A stretch of 64,000 bases of DNA, taken from positions 8,411,742 through 8,475,741 of the forward strand of contig NW_020653750.1 in assembly GCF_003589595.1 (NCBI RefSeq), written 5' to 3'. Source of the DNA: Hyposmocoma kahamanoa. Its lineage: Eukaryota > Arthropoda > Insecta > Lepidoptera > Cosmopterigidae. The notes beneath the pieces were generated by a model. That model searched no databases, had not been told where the DNA came from, and saw nothing but the letters and a program-made list of their open reading frames with translations. A program made the translations under genes and the position numbers. This document shows, piece by piece, positions 23,093 through 35,114 of the stretch (position 1 is its first letter; each line of letters opens with the position of its first letter).

Positions 23093-24111
23093 TTACATTG
23101 CCATAATATCATTAGAGTAAATTAAGCAGGCAAAGCCGCAAAGTCCAACGGACAGATTAATCACTCTCTCGCCCTTCTAATTGCATCTAAAGTATGCACT
23201 ATACATATAATTAATCTTAGCGAGAGATATGGCGAATGTTAGTGCGCATTCTGGGCTCTCATAATAGCGAAGGTATTCCCTCTAGTGTAGGCAGTAAATA
23301 TTAACTTAGGCGGTCGCGTATCGCTTCATACTAAAATATAGGTAAAGTTGGGTAGTTTATTTAATAGATATGTCGTCGACTCTTCGCGACGGAAGTTTCA
23401 ATCTATACTTAATCTTAACATCGATCAGTTGCCGAACTTTGCTAGCACACAAAGACTTGAGAGACGGCTGTAATCAATTATGGACTTAAATTTGAATTTA
23501 AATAGCGTAAACAGTAAATTGTACGTGGTGTACGCCCGAACGATGTATCGTAGATCAAACGCGCTGCTACAAATCTTTCCTAACTCTGCCAGAGAACGCT
23601 TACCGCAACTGTGGTTACTATGCACCTAGACAACAAAGCAGTTTTGTATTTACGTTTTAGTACAGAACCTTAGTAAGATATTTCAGAAGCACAAAACACT
23701 AACTTTGTGTTATATTGAGTATCGGACGTCACTTTCAAACATCACGTGACTGGTCATGAGGACCTACTTTGTCTATTTGTTATATTATTTTAATTCTTTT
23801 TCTTGTTTTGTTTTCTTTGTCTTTTTGTTGATGTGACGTATAATTGAACTTTTTCAAATCTCTACTATAGGCATTGCATTGGCAATTGGTTCCTAGACAT
23901 AACTTTATGTATAACTATAATAGTAATTACTTCGAGAACTCCTAAACTAAATTAAAAAGTAATGTTCAATCCAAACAGTAAACAAAACTGTAATTCAGTT
24001 CAAAGTACATTAAGTAAGTTCAGAACGTTACCGGTAACTCTATAACTAAGAAATCAAACCTACTTGTGCTTTATAGATAGGACAGAAGCTCACGATTTAT
24101 TATAACTTTAC
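23093..24111. other. probable intron, no exon seen
   Basis: Lies immediately 3' of the Dscam-like exon on its strand. I looked for the expected rest of the Ig domain (a YxC motif) and did not find it. Confidence 0.5.
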
Positions 24112-24328
24112 CTTAACCCAGGTATAGTGGTCATAATCTGTCCTTCAGCGGTAACCCAGTGTATGTCTGGCGGTGGATGGCCAGTGGCGTGGCAGATGGC
24201 GTAAGCGCCACGCGTTGCAGGCCACAGGATACGAGACGGTGGCTCCACGGTGAAATGGGGCCGCTTGTCGCTCGATCCCGTAACTTGTACCACCGCCACG
24301 GTAATGAGCATCCATGATATTACCAGCT
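24112..24328 (-). CDS. Dscam-like cell adhesion protein, first Ig domain exon (partial gene)
   Basis: One exon of a Dscam-family receptor, a cell-surface Ig-superfamily protein used in neuronal wiring in insects. Read on minus, a hydrophobic stretch (LVISWMLITVAVVQVTG) is followed by PHFTVEPPSRILWPA, then AICHATGHPPPDIHWVTAEG and IPGLR. This fits Ig strands A to D: a B-strand Cys (AIC), GxPPP, and the C-strand Trp (IHW). The domain's second Cys must lie in the next exon. The exon ends TTAAG followed by GTAAAG, a good splice donor (phase 2). A TTACAG acceptor-like site precedes the chosen 5' end; an ATG at 24309-24311 could instead start translation here. Local GC content is much higher than in the surroundings. 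Confidence 0.78.
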
Positions 24329-27240
24329 CTGTAACAATTATGAGGCAGTCATTTACATGAACTCAAATTCTTGCGGCACAACACACTTCGCATACTACGC
24401 GAAATTGCAATTCAAGTAATTTCACAGTCACAGTGCCTAACTTTGTAAATAATGTCTAAATAACTTTGAAAATCAATTATTAATTGAATAGATACTTTAT
24501 TACCAAACAATGCTTTAACCTTCGTTCACACGGCATTGACCTGCGCGTTTTTTAACGATTACAAACGGATAGACAGCGGGGTGTTCACACGTTATATTTC
24601 ATGCGTTTAAAAGACGGATAGCCACAGTATTCACACAGCAATCGCACTGAGGACACGTCTGTGATGGATCCACGCTTTTATGTTGGCATAGAAGATATAA
24701 CGGCTTTGCCGCTGGAAGAACAGAAGGTATTGGGTTCATCCAATGAATTAAGAAAGCAGTGCCTACAAACACTTGAAAAATTTTAAAAGCAGTATTTTGA
24801 AAACCAGTAAAGCACATTTGAGAAATTGTACGAAAATCAGAGAAATTATGAAAAAAGACGGGCTGTTCCGCTAAAGATATGAATAAATCGTTGTCCACTG
24901 AAGATTCGCCTGTTATTTTCTATTAATAAAATTATCCGTGCCCTCCTTCCAAAAGATACTTCAATACTAGACGCCGCTTATTCGGTGACTATTCGACAAA
25001 AAACGTATGACTTCGAACCGTGTCAAAGCGATGCATTAATACTATGCGCCACTGCACACCAAATACGGTAAAGTTCATTCGATTTGCTTGACAAATCCGT
25101 TACGTATTCGATTAACATATAGAGATGCGTGCATTTTTTTCAGGACAAACACCGTGTGTATGGTTCTATATCTAATGTATGCGATACTGTTTATAGATTA
25201 CACCCAATCAGTTTGGGCCGGTTCAGAAGACAAGCGTAGCGTGTTAGCAAAACACATGCCAACATGCGTTTAAAACATGTTATTGGATTTTCATCTGAAT
25301 TGCATTTAGGCTCAGCCAGTATGCTTAACATGAACCCGAAAACAAAACTTATCGCTTCTCAGAATTGTCAGTTTTCTCGCGAAAATGACGTCATTACGAG
25401 CTATCTCTGTACATGCAGGCTAGAATCACGAAATTAAAGCCATCGCGTACACAAATATCAAATGATTACAATTTCTCTAGCTCCATACCATGACTGCCAT
25501 ATTTTGTGTACTTTTAACAGATTTTCATAGTTAAATATCTTTGCCGCCCTCTCATCAGTAGACAAGGTATTTGACGTGTTGTTGCACTTTTTAGTTTTTG
25601 CTTTTAACAAAACAAGTCGCGTACCTAATAATCATAGTATTGACCGTGAATGTTGGTGGTTATAAAATTTAACGCCTTCAAGTTTATATTATCATGGCAA
25701 TGTATTGTCCAAATACGGTATACATTTTATACTGTAATAAAGAAAGCTATTTAGGAAAATCATTATCATATTTCTGTTACACTGATTTAATAAACGTCAA
25801 GAACCGTTTAAAAAACATAACGACCAAAATGAGGGCGCCCTAATGCCCCTTTGTACCCGTACCAGTTTGAAGTTACCGAAAAATAATTGAGTAATTGTAC
25901 TTGTTCTATCGCGACGTAGATGACTCTTTACGTAGATGACAATATCTCTTTCTGTCATCTCAATCTCCGTGCTTGCGTTGCGCTGTCGTCAATAGCGAAA
26001 AGAAAGGTTTCTCAAGTGTGTCTACGTCCCCTCATTTTAAGCCTACAGACCCACACGTGCGCGGGGCGCAGGCGGCGTTTTATATTGTAGGAGTTTGTAT
26101 AAAGTTTGTATTCCACTAACAAATCATTATGGAAAATTAAATTATACAGTATTGAACTCTCAGCACCTTCCCCGAAGTAACAACGCCTTGTTCATATAAC
26201 TTTAAAGTTTCATCCGAAGCTAACTAGTTTACTTACTTAAAATAACGACCCTTCACAAATTGTATTTTCAATTAAATTATTATACAGGTATCGAATATGA
26301 AGGACTAATTTTACCTTAATTACATTCATTTAACTACTAATAAATTGATTGGCGCTCTAAGTATTCCTTGCAGAGACTGGAACTACTCAAACTTTGGCCA
26401 TACAACGGAGTTAACAAAGTTAAAAGCTTTTAGAGCTGGTACTAGCTATAAATTCGAACGAGTTATCCGTTTACTGTAGCAGTTAATCGGTATTTTTAAA
26501 TTTAGTGTTATGTCTTTCATAGTGGACTATAACATAAATCTGAGAAAAATTCCCCGCGTAGTCGCTTTATTTACTACAGCCCGAGCTCCTAGCGACCCAC
26601 TTGCTGAGTCAGAGTCGCTTTAGACCATGAAATACTTAAACTTGTGCAAGTATGCGCTATAAAAGTTACGTGTGCATAACTCAACCTAGTTTATTGCTAT
26701 GTGCAATTCTTATAATGGATGCCGCTGCTAAGCTTATGTTCACGTCGTGAAATCTCAGAAAATGTTAAAAAATGTTACTTATTCCTTTATTTTGTAATAC
26801 TGATTTAAATTTTATGAAAAATGTAATAATATTCAAAGAATGCTTCAAATTCTGAATTTCAACAATTTTCAACGAAATTCTCCATATAAAATAAGTAAAC
26901 ACGGAAAAAATCGTAACATGCTCACAAATTGAACCTTAATTAAAAAATATAAAGTATTTTTTGTGCACCTGCACACTGTTTACTACTAATTATTTAACTA
27001 TTATTAAATATTATTACAAATTTATTTTCATAAATGTGTTTTCATGAAATTTATAACCTTATTAAGAATTTACAATTAATTATGTATTGTATGAACAATG
27101 TTCACCAAATTCTTATTTAAGTATTTTATTACTTAAGTAATTTATTTATTCATCGTACGCTTAAGTGTAATATAATTATTAAGTTCGTATTCCATGTGCA
27201 CTTGTACGCTTTAATTAATTTCCTTTTTCTTTTCTTAGAT
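24329..27240. other. no gene or repeat recognised
   Basis: About 2.9 kb upstream of the Dscam-like exon with little recognisable repeat content, unlike most of the window. No signal-peptide exon or promoter could be identified. A GACGTAGATGACTC / TACGTAGATGACAAT near-repeat at 25.91-25.94 kb is the only local structure seen. Confidence 0.4.
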
Positions 27241-27372
27241 TATCTTGACGCTCCAAGATTGCCTGGAAGTAATTGCTGTCTAGCAATAACGACTACTTTT
27301 GAGCCCTTTTAATTTTCTCTATTTTCATATTTGTTCTCATGTGCAATAAAGGGTATTTGTATTGTATTACAC
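27241..27372 (+). repeat. retroelement tail family T1
   Basis: AAGATTGCCTGGAAGTAATT, GCTGTCTAGCAATAACG, and an end GTGCAATAAAGGGTATTTG. Parallel to the copies at 41335 and 44348. Confidence 0.6.
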
Positions 27373-27944
27373 GCATTGTTGAATCATTCACCAAATATAT
27401 GACAATTAACATAGTCAATTAACTATAAATAATAAACTAATCAAGAATTAAGTACAACTGAACTAAAGTAATTACATACCTATCATGATTCTATAGTCTT
27501 TTGTCACTTCCAACTTAAAAATATGAAATCCATATTTTAGAAACAAAATCCTGTAAGCTCACATTTTTAAATTGCACTTCACAGTTTTATAGTAAGTTTT
27601 TCTAGCACAATTAAGTGAAATTAAATCATTAAAAAAGATAAAAAAGTCTTCCGTAAAGTTTTTCCCTCCAAAACACGGAGCGTCACGAGACGTATTATCC
27701 GTTTGACGGGCACACGCGGACTGATGCTGGGCGGGCAGTCCACCGGAATCCCGCCCATCCACTCTCCACAGCTGATAGGCTAGCCTGTTTTAAGTTTAAA
27801 TTATATTCCAAGTGAGACGAAGAAAAACTTTAACTTCTAAGTGTTCCTCTGATGCCGTTAAAAACGTTTTGAAAGCTGTATTAATTATCCTCTGCTTAAC
27901 AGTGAATTGTTTTAAAATAACTATATTATGTTATGATTATGATT

Positions 27945-28150
27945 ACAAAGATCGAACACACAGAAAAATTTCGTCGTCTCGGTGGGACTTGAACCCACGT
28001 CCATGCTGCGCCGTAGAATTGCTCTTTATCGACTGAGCTAAGGGTCCAGTTACCGAGCCGTCGAAATTCTCCTATACGTTTTTGTTATAGATCTTTGTAC
28101 TGGTTTTCGGTCGCCGCTAGTAACATTTAGTGAGAGATTTTAAATAAAAT
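27945..28150 (-). repeat. tRNA-derived SINE, family S2, well-preserved core
   Basis: Minus strand: D-arm TTAGCTCAGTCGATAAAGAGC and, further on, a perfect T stem and loop GTGGGTTCAAGTCCCAC. The D stem GCTC/GAGC also pairs. The bases that should form the acceptor stem do not pair and the anticodon arm is weak, so it is not an intact tRNA gene. The flanking arms ACAAAGATCGAACACACAG and AGATCTTTGT are inverted. Confidence 0.78.
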
Positions 28151-28884
28151 AAATAATTTATTAATAATTAATCATAATAAAACTAGTGGAGTTACTTCAC
28201 AAATCAATCAAAATTCTCAATAAATATCTGTATCGACTCATCCGAAGAACAGAGTCCGATGTGATTATATAGCGAAAAGAGAATACGCACGTTACAAGAA
28301 TAATTTAGTTATTCAAACTAAGGCCTATGTAAAGGTGTTTTGACAATCTATATATCTCACTGTTAATACAATAGCGTATTAACTCAAATATTTTCTCAGA
28401 ATCGACGAAAAACGAATTATTCGCTTCCCGTGAAAGATCTGTGTAAATTTACATATAAGTTATTTCCTACTTGCCAAAATATACATATTTAAAAATAAAA
28501 GAGAAAAAATAGTGTCATATTTTTTAATAAAGACTTTTTTAAATAAAGATAAATAATTAAGATAAATAAATTTTTAATAAAGATTTTGAACGGAACTAGC
28601 TCACATAAAGCGTGTCTCATTTTGAGTTAAGCAGATATCTTTTGTTGTTTTTTACAATATTCTAACGACAGTTTTATTGACGTGTAGAGAATGTTTACGT
28701 TCAACAACGATATGATCATGGATTTTACATATTTTGAATTATACCACTATTATAATAGCAGTACGACATCTTAATAAAATCGAACAGCGGTCGATCTGAC
28801 ATTCCACAGCAAAGAAGAACGAACGAAATGTACTATGTCCTGAGAACAAGTAGTCTTGCATATAGATCTTTGTTCTACGGATGA

Positions 28885-29175
28885 GTTTGTTTTAGACCGG
28901 ATACACACGGAGCCTATTAGCAGCGCGTCAGCAGCAATTCAATCGCGATGCAGTCATTAATCGTCTACCTTCACACGGGCAACTTAAGCAGCGATACAAT
29001 CACGTTGCAATCACAATGCAAATGCGATGCAAACACGACGCATGTTTTTAATGATACAACGAATGAACGACTTCATTGATGAAAACGAGCGTTTGCATCG
29101 ATGCAACAGCCACTTCACATCTATCACTGCAGTGTTGCAATGCAATCGCCTCTCACAGACGGTCGTTTGTATCTG
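28885..29175. repeat. GCATCGATGC-rich repeat, related to 61.6 kb
   Basis: Contains many variants of GCGATGCAATCAC, ATGCAAATGCGATGCAAAC and GCATCGATGCAAC. It shares this vocabulary with the tandem array at 61.6-61.9 kb and starts with an ACACACGGAGCC-like flank. No protein family recognised. Confidence 0.55.
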
Positions 29176-29254
29176 TTTTAACCGCCCTTACGATTGCCAT
29201 TATAATTTTTATTTAAGTTTAGTGTTTCTTTATGATAATAAGCAACGCGAAAAA

Positions 29255-29490
29255 GCAAGCTGGCAAGCGACACACTGCCACTCAGAACTTTGAACCGCAA
29301 AGATCCGACACTGCCGCTGCGCCCGTCACACTAAGACATAAGTTGACAAGTCCCATGTGCCTGTAATTTTACCAGAACCCTTACGCTTCAAAATCGGAAC
29401 ACAGTAATACTCATATTTCTGCTTGACGACAGAAACAGATAAGGCAGTACTTCTCTGGACGAACTCTTTCACAAGGCGATCTAGTGCTAC
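29255..29490 (-). repeat. R1 repeat, partial
   Basis: From CACTGCCACTCAGAACTTTG through GACAAGTCCCATGTGCCTG to CTCTTTCACAAGGCGATCTA. The poly(A)-side end is missing. Confidence 0.82.
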
Positions 29491-30026
29491 GAAAATAATA
29501 TAGTGTTTTAATAAATCACGTAGTGGTACGTATTTACGTCCTTCCTAGTAAGAAAACATGTAGGTATACTTTAAACTAACACATTACACGTATATTATGT
29601 GAAAAGTAAAGATAATAATTGTAAGTAATTAGATCGATAACGACCCACTTAATAGCCAAGGAGCAATTATTCAAGGTGTCTTGGACTAAGGAGAGCAAAA
29701 TAAACGCCGCTGCAAAAGCTATTTCCACGTCCCAAAGACAAAGGGCCTCAGCCTATATTTCAAGCCGTGGAACTATACTTATTTGAGTTCCATTCAAATG
29801 GTAACGTTTAATTGCGAATTCTGGTATTCAAATTGCGCCAGTTTTTACCGGATTAAACCGATTCGGAAGCGAATGAATGCGTAATTGGTCAGCCGTTGGT
29901 AACATTGTACGTTGCCGAGTGATATATATACGTATAATTCGTAGTTATTTCGTGTTATGGCATATGTATACGGGGTGCAGTTTTTGGTCGAAATAAAGCT
30001 CAACGGGTATAATTTATTTATACTAT

Positions 30027-30312
30027 CATTAACTTACAATTATATGGACGTCGGGTCCGCGCTAAAAAGTGTCCGAACTTATAGGGCGTTAAAATCGTAT
30101 ACAGAGCGTCATTCACGCTTTAGTCTTCGTTTGTTCGACTGACAGCGAAGCAAGCAAAATTAGACAGTACTGCGATGACATTACAATTTAAATTCAACGT
30201 TTTAACTTTTTCATATTGCTTTATATATCACTACGTTTAAATAGGTTGACTTGGGACATTTTTTTCGTGGTTTTTGTATTAAACCCGTCGTCCATTTATT
30301 TGTAAGTCAATG
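30027..30312. mobile_element. P1 MITE copy 3, 8-bp TSD
   Basis: 286 bp, same orientation as copy 1, with ends CATTAACTTACAA and TTGTAAGTCAATG. It is flanked by exact TATACTAT duplications (30019-30026 and 30313-30320). About 58 bp longer than copies 1 and 2 because of extra AT-rich sequence around CAACGTTTTAACTTTTTCAT, and clearly more diverged. Confidence 0.92.
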
Positions 30313-30547
30313 TATACTATCAAGACATTTAACTTATTCTTATAATACATGATGCCCTGCTTATGATATGATGCCCTACTTTGTGTAATTTATCTTTATT
30401 CTTTTTAGTTTTTTTTTCTTTGTCTTTTTTGTTGATGTGGCTTTTCTTTGTTTTTATAAACCTCTCTGAGCCTTTGTTAAGCACTTTTTATTTTGGAATA
30501 TGGATATTCTTCAATGGTATTGGAATACACATTTTTATAGTTTTTTT

Positions 30548-30635
30548 TATCTTACCAAGACACGAAGCAACGTGACGAACAAATTGTGCGCATGGTGGTG
30601 AGCGCGACGCTTGTCCATAACAGTTGATCTAAGTG
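30548..30635 (-). repeat. R1 repeat fragment
   Basis: The poly(A)-side end only: CGTGACGAACAAATTGTGCG, then GCTTGTCCATAACAGTTG. It is cut off where an S3 SINE tail begins. Confidence 0.75.
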
Positions 30636-30639
30636 CTTG

Positions 30640-30740
30640 TCGTATCGTTTTTGTTTACGATTTCCATAACACAAGTGCTCCAGTTACGTACTTTGAGATC
30701 GGAGTAACGTATGTGATTTATTTATTGAAAAAAATACCTT
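30640..30740 (+). repeat. SINE S3 tail fragment
   Basis: TTTCCATAACACAAGTGCTC, ACTTTGAGATCGGAGTAACG, TATGTGATTTATTTATTG. It parallels the end of the S3 copy at 43474-43680. Confidence 0.65.
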
Positions 30741-30902
30741 TACAATATTGGCCATTAAATTTTGCCATTTTTGGCCATTAAAACGATCATTTTAAGCTAC
30801 TGACACATTATAAGGATCGTAACGCTTAAAAACATAAATTACACTAATAATGTAGGAACACAAACTTCATTTAAGATTTTAGGAAGCTTCCGAATGAGAC
30901 AC

Positions 30903-31105
30903 TTCTACGAAAAGCGCTGTAATGGCGCAGCAGCCGCACATCTGTAGGGCTTCAGTAATTTTTAATTTACCTATTGCAATAGAGGCGCGCGCGTGTCATA
31001 ACATTGGCGTTGCAACTGCAATTATAAATATTGTACGAAAATTAGTAGTGGCGCAGTCGCAACGCCACAGTGGCGCCATTGCTACGCTTCTATAAGCGTT
31101 TAATT
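30903..31105. repeat. imperfect inverted repeat
   Basis: ACGAAAAGCGCTGTAATGGC at the left and GGCGCCATTGCTACGCTTCT at the right are imperfect inverted partners. Inside, GGCGTTGCAACTGCA and GCAGTCGCAACGCC also pair. Probably a decayed foldback MITE. Confidence 0.4.
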
Positions 31106-31681
31106 TAAAGGCGCACAATACAACGAGATTCCATTTTCAAAACTCCTGATAGCATTCTAGGTAACGTAATAAAATCAATTTTCTACCAATAGAATACCAA
31201 TATATGTTCCATTTTCTTGATCCTTTTATCAAATATTGTACCTTTTTCCATCGTGTATATAATTTTTGGCTTCAGTTTCCCCGTTTTGATAAGGCAGAAA
31301 CAATAATTGTGAAATGCTAAGTAAAACAATAATAAATACGTTGTTTGTTTTTTTATTTTACGATGGGTTACCAATAATATATTTTTTGTGAAAGAACTCT
31401 ACTGGTTTGTTATAATTATCAACACAAAGATCAAACACAGTGATATATCGGTTATCGGTGCATGTACGGTAGGGGACTAAAATGAATTAAAATGTAGTAA
31501 TTACATTTCTGAAGTTTCTTGTGCAGAATTCACACCAAAATCATTACATATGCAATATTACAACTTTTCTGATTTAAAGATTCTACAAATTGAATTAGTC
31601 GATGAATTATTTGTGCTTTAGCAGGAGTTATAAAATTTCACATATACTTACTTGATTTATTTTTATAACTTTCATGTGATA

Positions 31682-32975
31682 CATAGAGCGCACTATAAGT
31701 TTCCGGAACTGGCCACTTACATAAACAATATTTAAAAAGTAATTACAACATTTGAACATGGAACTCTTTGGCTGTAGAATACAGTTTGTTTCATCTGACT
31801 GTCACTTGTTTTTACATTGTGGCGTCATTTTATAAATTGGTTGTCTACATCACTATGGATTTAACGCGTGAAAATTTTCGTAGTATGGTTTTCTACGACG
31901 TTAAGTGTAATTGAATAGCTCAGCGGAGCTTCGCTCGGATTCAAACTGCTTTTGGCGATGAGGCACCATGCAAGACGACTATTTACAGCTAGTTTGCAGA
32001 ATTCAAACGTAGTCGTGTGAATCTCAGTGACGAATTTCGTGACTGTCGCCCGTCCACTGCTGTGAACAACAAAAACGTCGATGCTGTGCGCCGTACGATC
32101 AAAACAGACAGGCATGTAACATACCATGAAATTCGGGCATCTTTAGGCATAGGCATAAGTCAAATACAATCAATACTACACAAACATTTGGGTCTGAAAA
32201 AGCTGTGCTCTAGGTGGATCCCACACAATTTGACTGAGGCTCAAAAAACGGATCGCGTCACTTGGTGCAATGCCATGCTTACCAGATTCAGCAACGAAGG
32301 ACATCAAATTTGGTGTGGGACATAGTAACAGGTGACGAAACATGGATTTATAGTTACGATCCCAAAACAAAGCAGCAATCGAGCGTATGGGTCTTTCGAG
32401 ATGATCCGAAACCAACCAAAGTAGCGCGCGTGGAAAGTGCCTCTAAGCGGATGATTGCTTCTTTTTTTAATAAAACTGGACACATGGCTACTGTTGCTTT
32501 GGAGAATCGTTGTACCGTGAATAGTGATTAGTACACGATTATTTGTTTGCCGGCAGGTATTGACAAACTCCGTAAAAATAACCGTAAACACCGTATCATC
32601 TTACGCCACGATAATGCCACTTCTCACACGGCCAGACAGACAAACGAATTTTTGAAGGTGAACAACGTTGACCTTATGAGCCATCCCGCGTACAGTCGCG
32701 ACCTGGCACCTTGTGACTTCTATTTATTTCCGAAAATTAAGAACCAGTTACGCGGTCAACGATTTTCATCACCGGAAGAGGCTGTCGAAGAGTATGAAAA
32801 ATATGTTTCAGAGATTGTCACGGAGGAGTGGCATAAATGTTTTCAAAATTAGTTCATTCGTATGAAAAAGTGCATTAATGCTAACGGAGAATATTTTGAG
32901 AAACAATAAATTCATTTCTGACCATTTATAGTATTTTGTTCTTATTCATTCCGGAAACTTATAGTGTGCCCCACG
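31682..32975 (+). mobile_element. mariner-like element, copy C, full length
   Basis: 1294 bp with TA at both ends (31680-31681 and 32976-32977). The termini, with GCGCACTATAAGTTTCCGG and its partner CCGGAAACTTATAGTGTGCC, are inverted. Best preserved of the four copies and the reference for the others here. Confidence 0.94.
31855..32909 (+). pseudogene. mariner DD34D transposase pseudogene (copy C)
   Basis: The frame from ATG at 31855 reads a start and helix-turn-helix region, then NLSDEFRDCRPSTAVNNKN and GIGISQIQSI. TGDETWIYSYD holds the first catalytic Asp, HDNATSHTARQ the second and SRDLAPCDFYLF the third. Between the last two there are 34 residues, the mariner DD34D spacing. Breaks: a stop early in the N-terminal part (TTGAATAGC at about 31910), a frameshift near 32290, a TAG at 32529-32531 and a TAG at 32850-32852 where TGG is found in copy B. 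All catalytic residues remain readable, but the product cannot be made. Confidence 0.92.
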
Positions 32976-33439
32976 TAAAAGCACTATTGGTGTATGATCA
33001 AGAGTATGACTAACAAACACCACTCGTTGACGACCGATCTTGATGTAGCAGTTCTCAGATAAATTAATGTCACTGGGAAATCTCTAGTTAAATTGTACTC
33101 GAGGTACTAAAACCTATGTCTAATGATGAAAAGAAGACTTTCTCCACTCGGCTTTGGCCAACAAGGAGCCTTATTCACTAATTGTAGAACACATTCGCGC
33201 GAGTGTCATGTTTTTGCTGATTGATGCACAGTGGCAAATATTTTTCTCAAACATTAATCGTTTGCATTAAACGTTATAGTTTATAAATAAACGTTTCTTC
33301 TACATTCTATTAATTGAATGTAACAAATAATGATATTGACGTCAATAATCGTTGACATCCATAAACCGCCCGCAGACGTTGCGCGTGTAGGCTATAGAAA
33401 TCATTGGTGTGTATGAGTAGTGCTTAGCTACTTATCTGT

Positions 33440-33545
33440 GCGATTTAAAGCTCTGAGTGGCACTGCAACTGTTATGGACAGGCGTATAGCTTACCTACAG
33501 GCGCATAACTTGTTGGTCCCGTCACTTGGTGATATAAAAAAAACA
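33440..33545 (+). repeat. R1 repeat fragment
   Basis: GCGATTTAAAGCTCTGAGTG, then CAACTGTTATGGACAGGCGT, CTTGTTGGTCCCGTCACTTG and an end GATATAAAAAAAAC. Confidence 0.85.
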
Positions 33546-35114
33546 TATTTAGGGCGACATGATTCGTAGCTCACGCGCATGTATTGTAGCAGTTCTTTTA
33601 GCTGTTAACGTATCGCAGGTCCGTATATTATGACTATGAGAAAAACGAAACATGTACATTGATTAACATAACAACAATTATATCTAACGCTTTAAATGAC
33701 GCAATTAGAGCACAAAGTTGTAATGCATAATTTTACCCTTTAGATGAGTGATTAGCGAACTTGTGAAAATCAAAAAAAGTTTTTTCAAATTGGTTTCATA
33801 TGTATAGTTCATATTATTTTAGTGACTTTCATGTGATAAAAGTACTTTGGCGTGTGGTCGTATGTGACTTTATTATATTAAGAGTACAAATTGCTAGAAA
33901 GTTTATTAATTACCGGACATCGTTGGATGATTAATCTTGAAGCAGCATTATAAAGAAATGTACACCTTAATCTTTTTGCAACAGTAAACTTTTGAGGAAT
34001 TTGCTTACAACATAAGAATATCGTTTGAGGTTGATACGAATATTAATCGTCGGTATTAGCTACATGCTGATAAATCCCCCGTCATAAATCACTTCTTTGC
34101 CAATTCTATCCAATAAGTATGAGGTCGTTCCTTAGAATTATCGATCGCCTTTATTCAATCCATTGGGAGAACTCCGATTTGCCTCAGGACGAACTTGAAA
34201 GGCGGAACATTAATTCCGCTAATGCATTATCCGCTTCAGAAAGATAATATTCTGTCTTTCTATATAATGACATATGCTTTTGTGCACAATTTTCCCTTTT
34301 ACACGATTGGAAAAGGGTACAATAAAGTGATTGTAGGTTTCGGAATAAGCAATAATTTCTATTACTCACTGGAATTGAAAACCGAATCACCAAAAAGACA
34401 AATTAAAATATATTTTTAATAATACTTGTATATTTTATATAGGCATCTCAAAGGCTAGGTTAGTATATGAAAAAGAAGCCAATTTGCTTATGTTTCCGAA
34501 CATGTTTTCAGGTGAAATTATATTATAATTAATATAATATTACAAATATAATCAACATTTACTTAGTTTTAAAAACAGGAATCTAAATTTTATTTTTAAT
34601 GCTCATTTCTCTTAGTTTTGAGGCCCAAAACAAAACTATCAAAGTTTATTTAAAGAAATCATACATTTTTTGCGTAGCTCAGCACAGACTACAATATCGA
34701 TTGATTTAATATATTTTATGTCTCAGAGAAAAAGGATCAATCATTAAAAAAGATGACCGTTTAGATATTTTTGCTTGCTGTTTTTGGAAATTTTAAATGA
34801 TCATTTAAATACATGCCTTATTTAAATTGAGTAAAGTAAGTAAGTAAAGACCCCTTAAAGAGTTTTTACTGGACGCTAAATTCTTTTCTCTTAGCTAAGT
34901 GGTGGTTACACAAAAGTTTCGCGCAGTATCGTTATTCTCGAGTTTGCGAGCAGCTGCTACGTCGGCTCGCTGTAGCGTTAAACGACAAAATTAACAATTC
35001 CTATAAAAGATCACACCTTTCAACCCGAGCGAGGTTTAAAAGGGTAGTAGAACAACATTCTCGAATACTCGTTTGTAAGAAGTTATCTCCAATCGTTTCA
35101 CCAAAATAATCATA
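33546..35114. other. no gene seen
   Basis: AT-rich. A GTGGTTACACAAAAGTTTCG stretch at about 34.9 kb recalls the arm of the foldback at 38971. Otherwise nothing recognised. Confidence 0.4.

Noticed and set aside
27655..27790. GC-richer patch as a 5' exon of the Dscam-like gene
   Set aside because: No signal-peptide frame or donor site of quality could be found.
27965..28050. Possible tRNA gene on minus (good D and T arms)
   Set aside because: The acceptor bases do not pair and the anticodon arm is weak; the flanks match the S2 SINE family.
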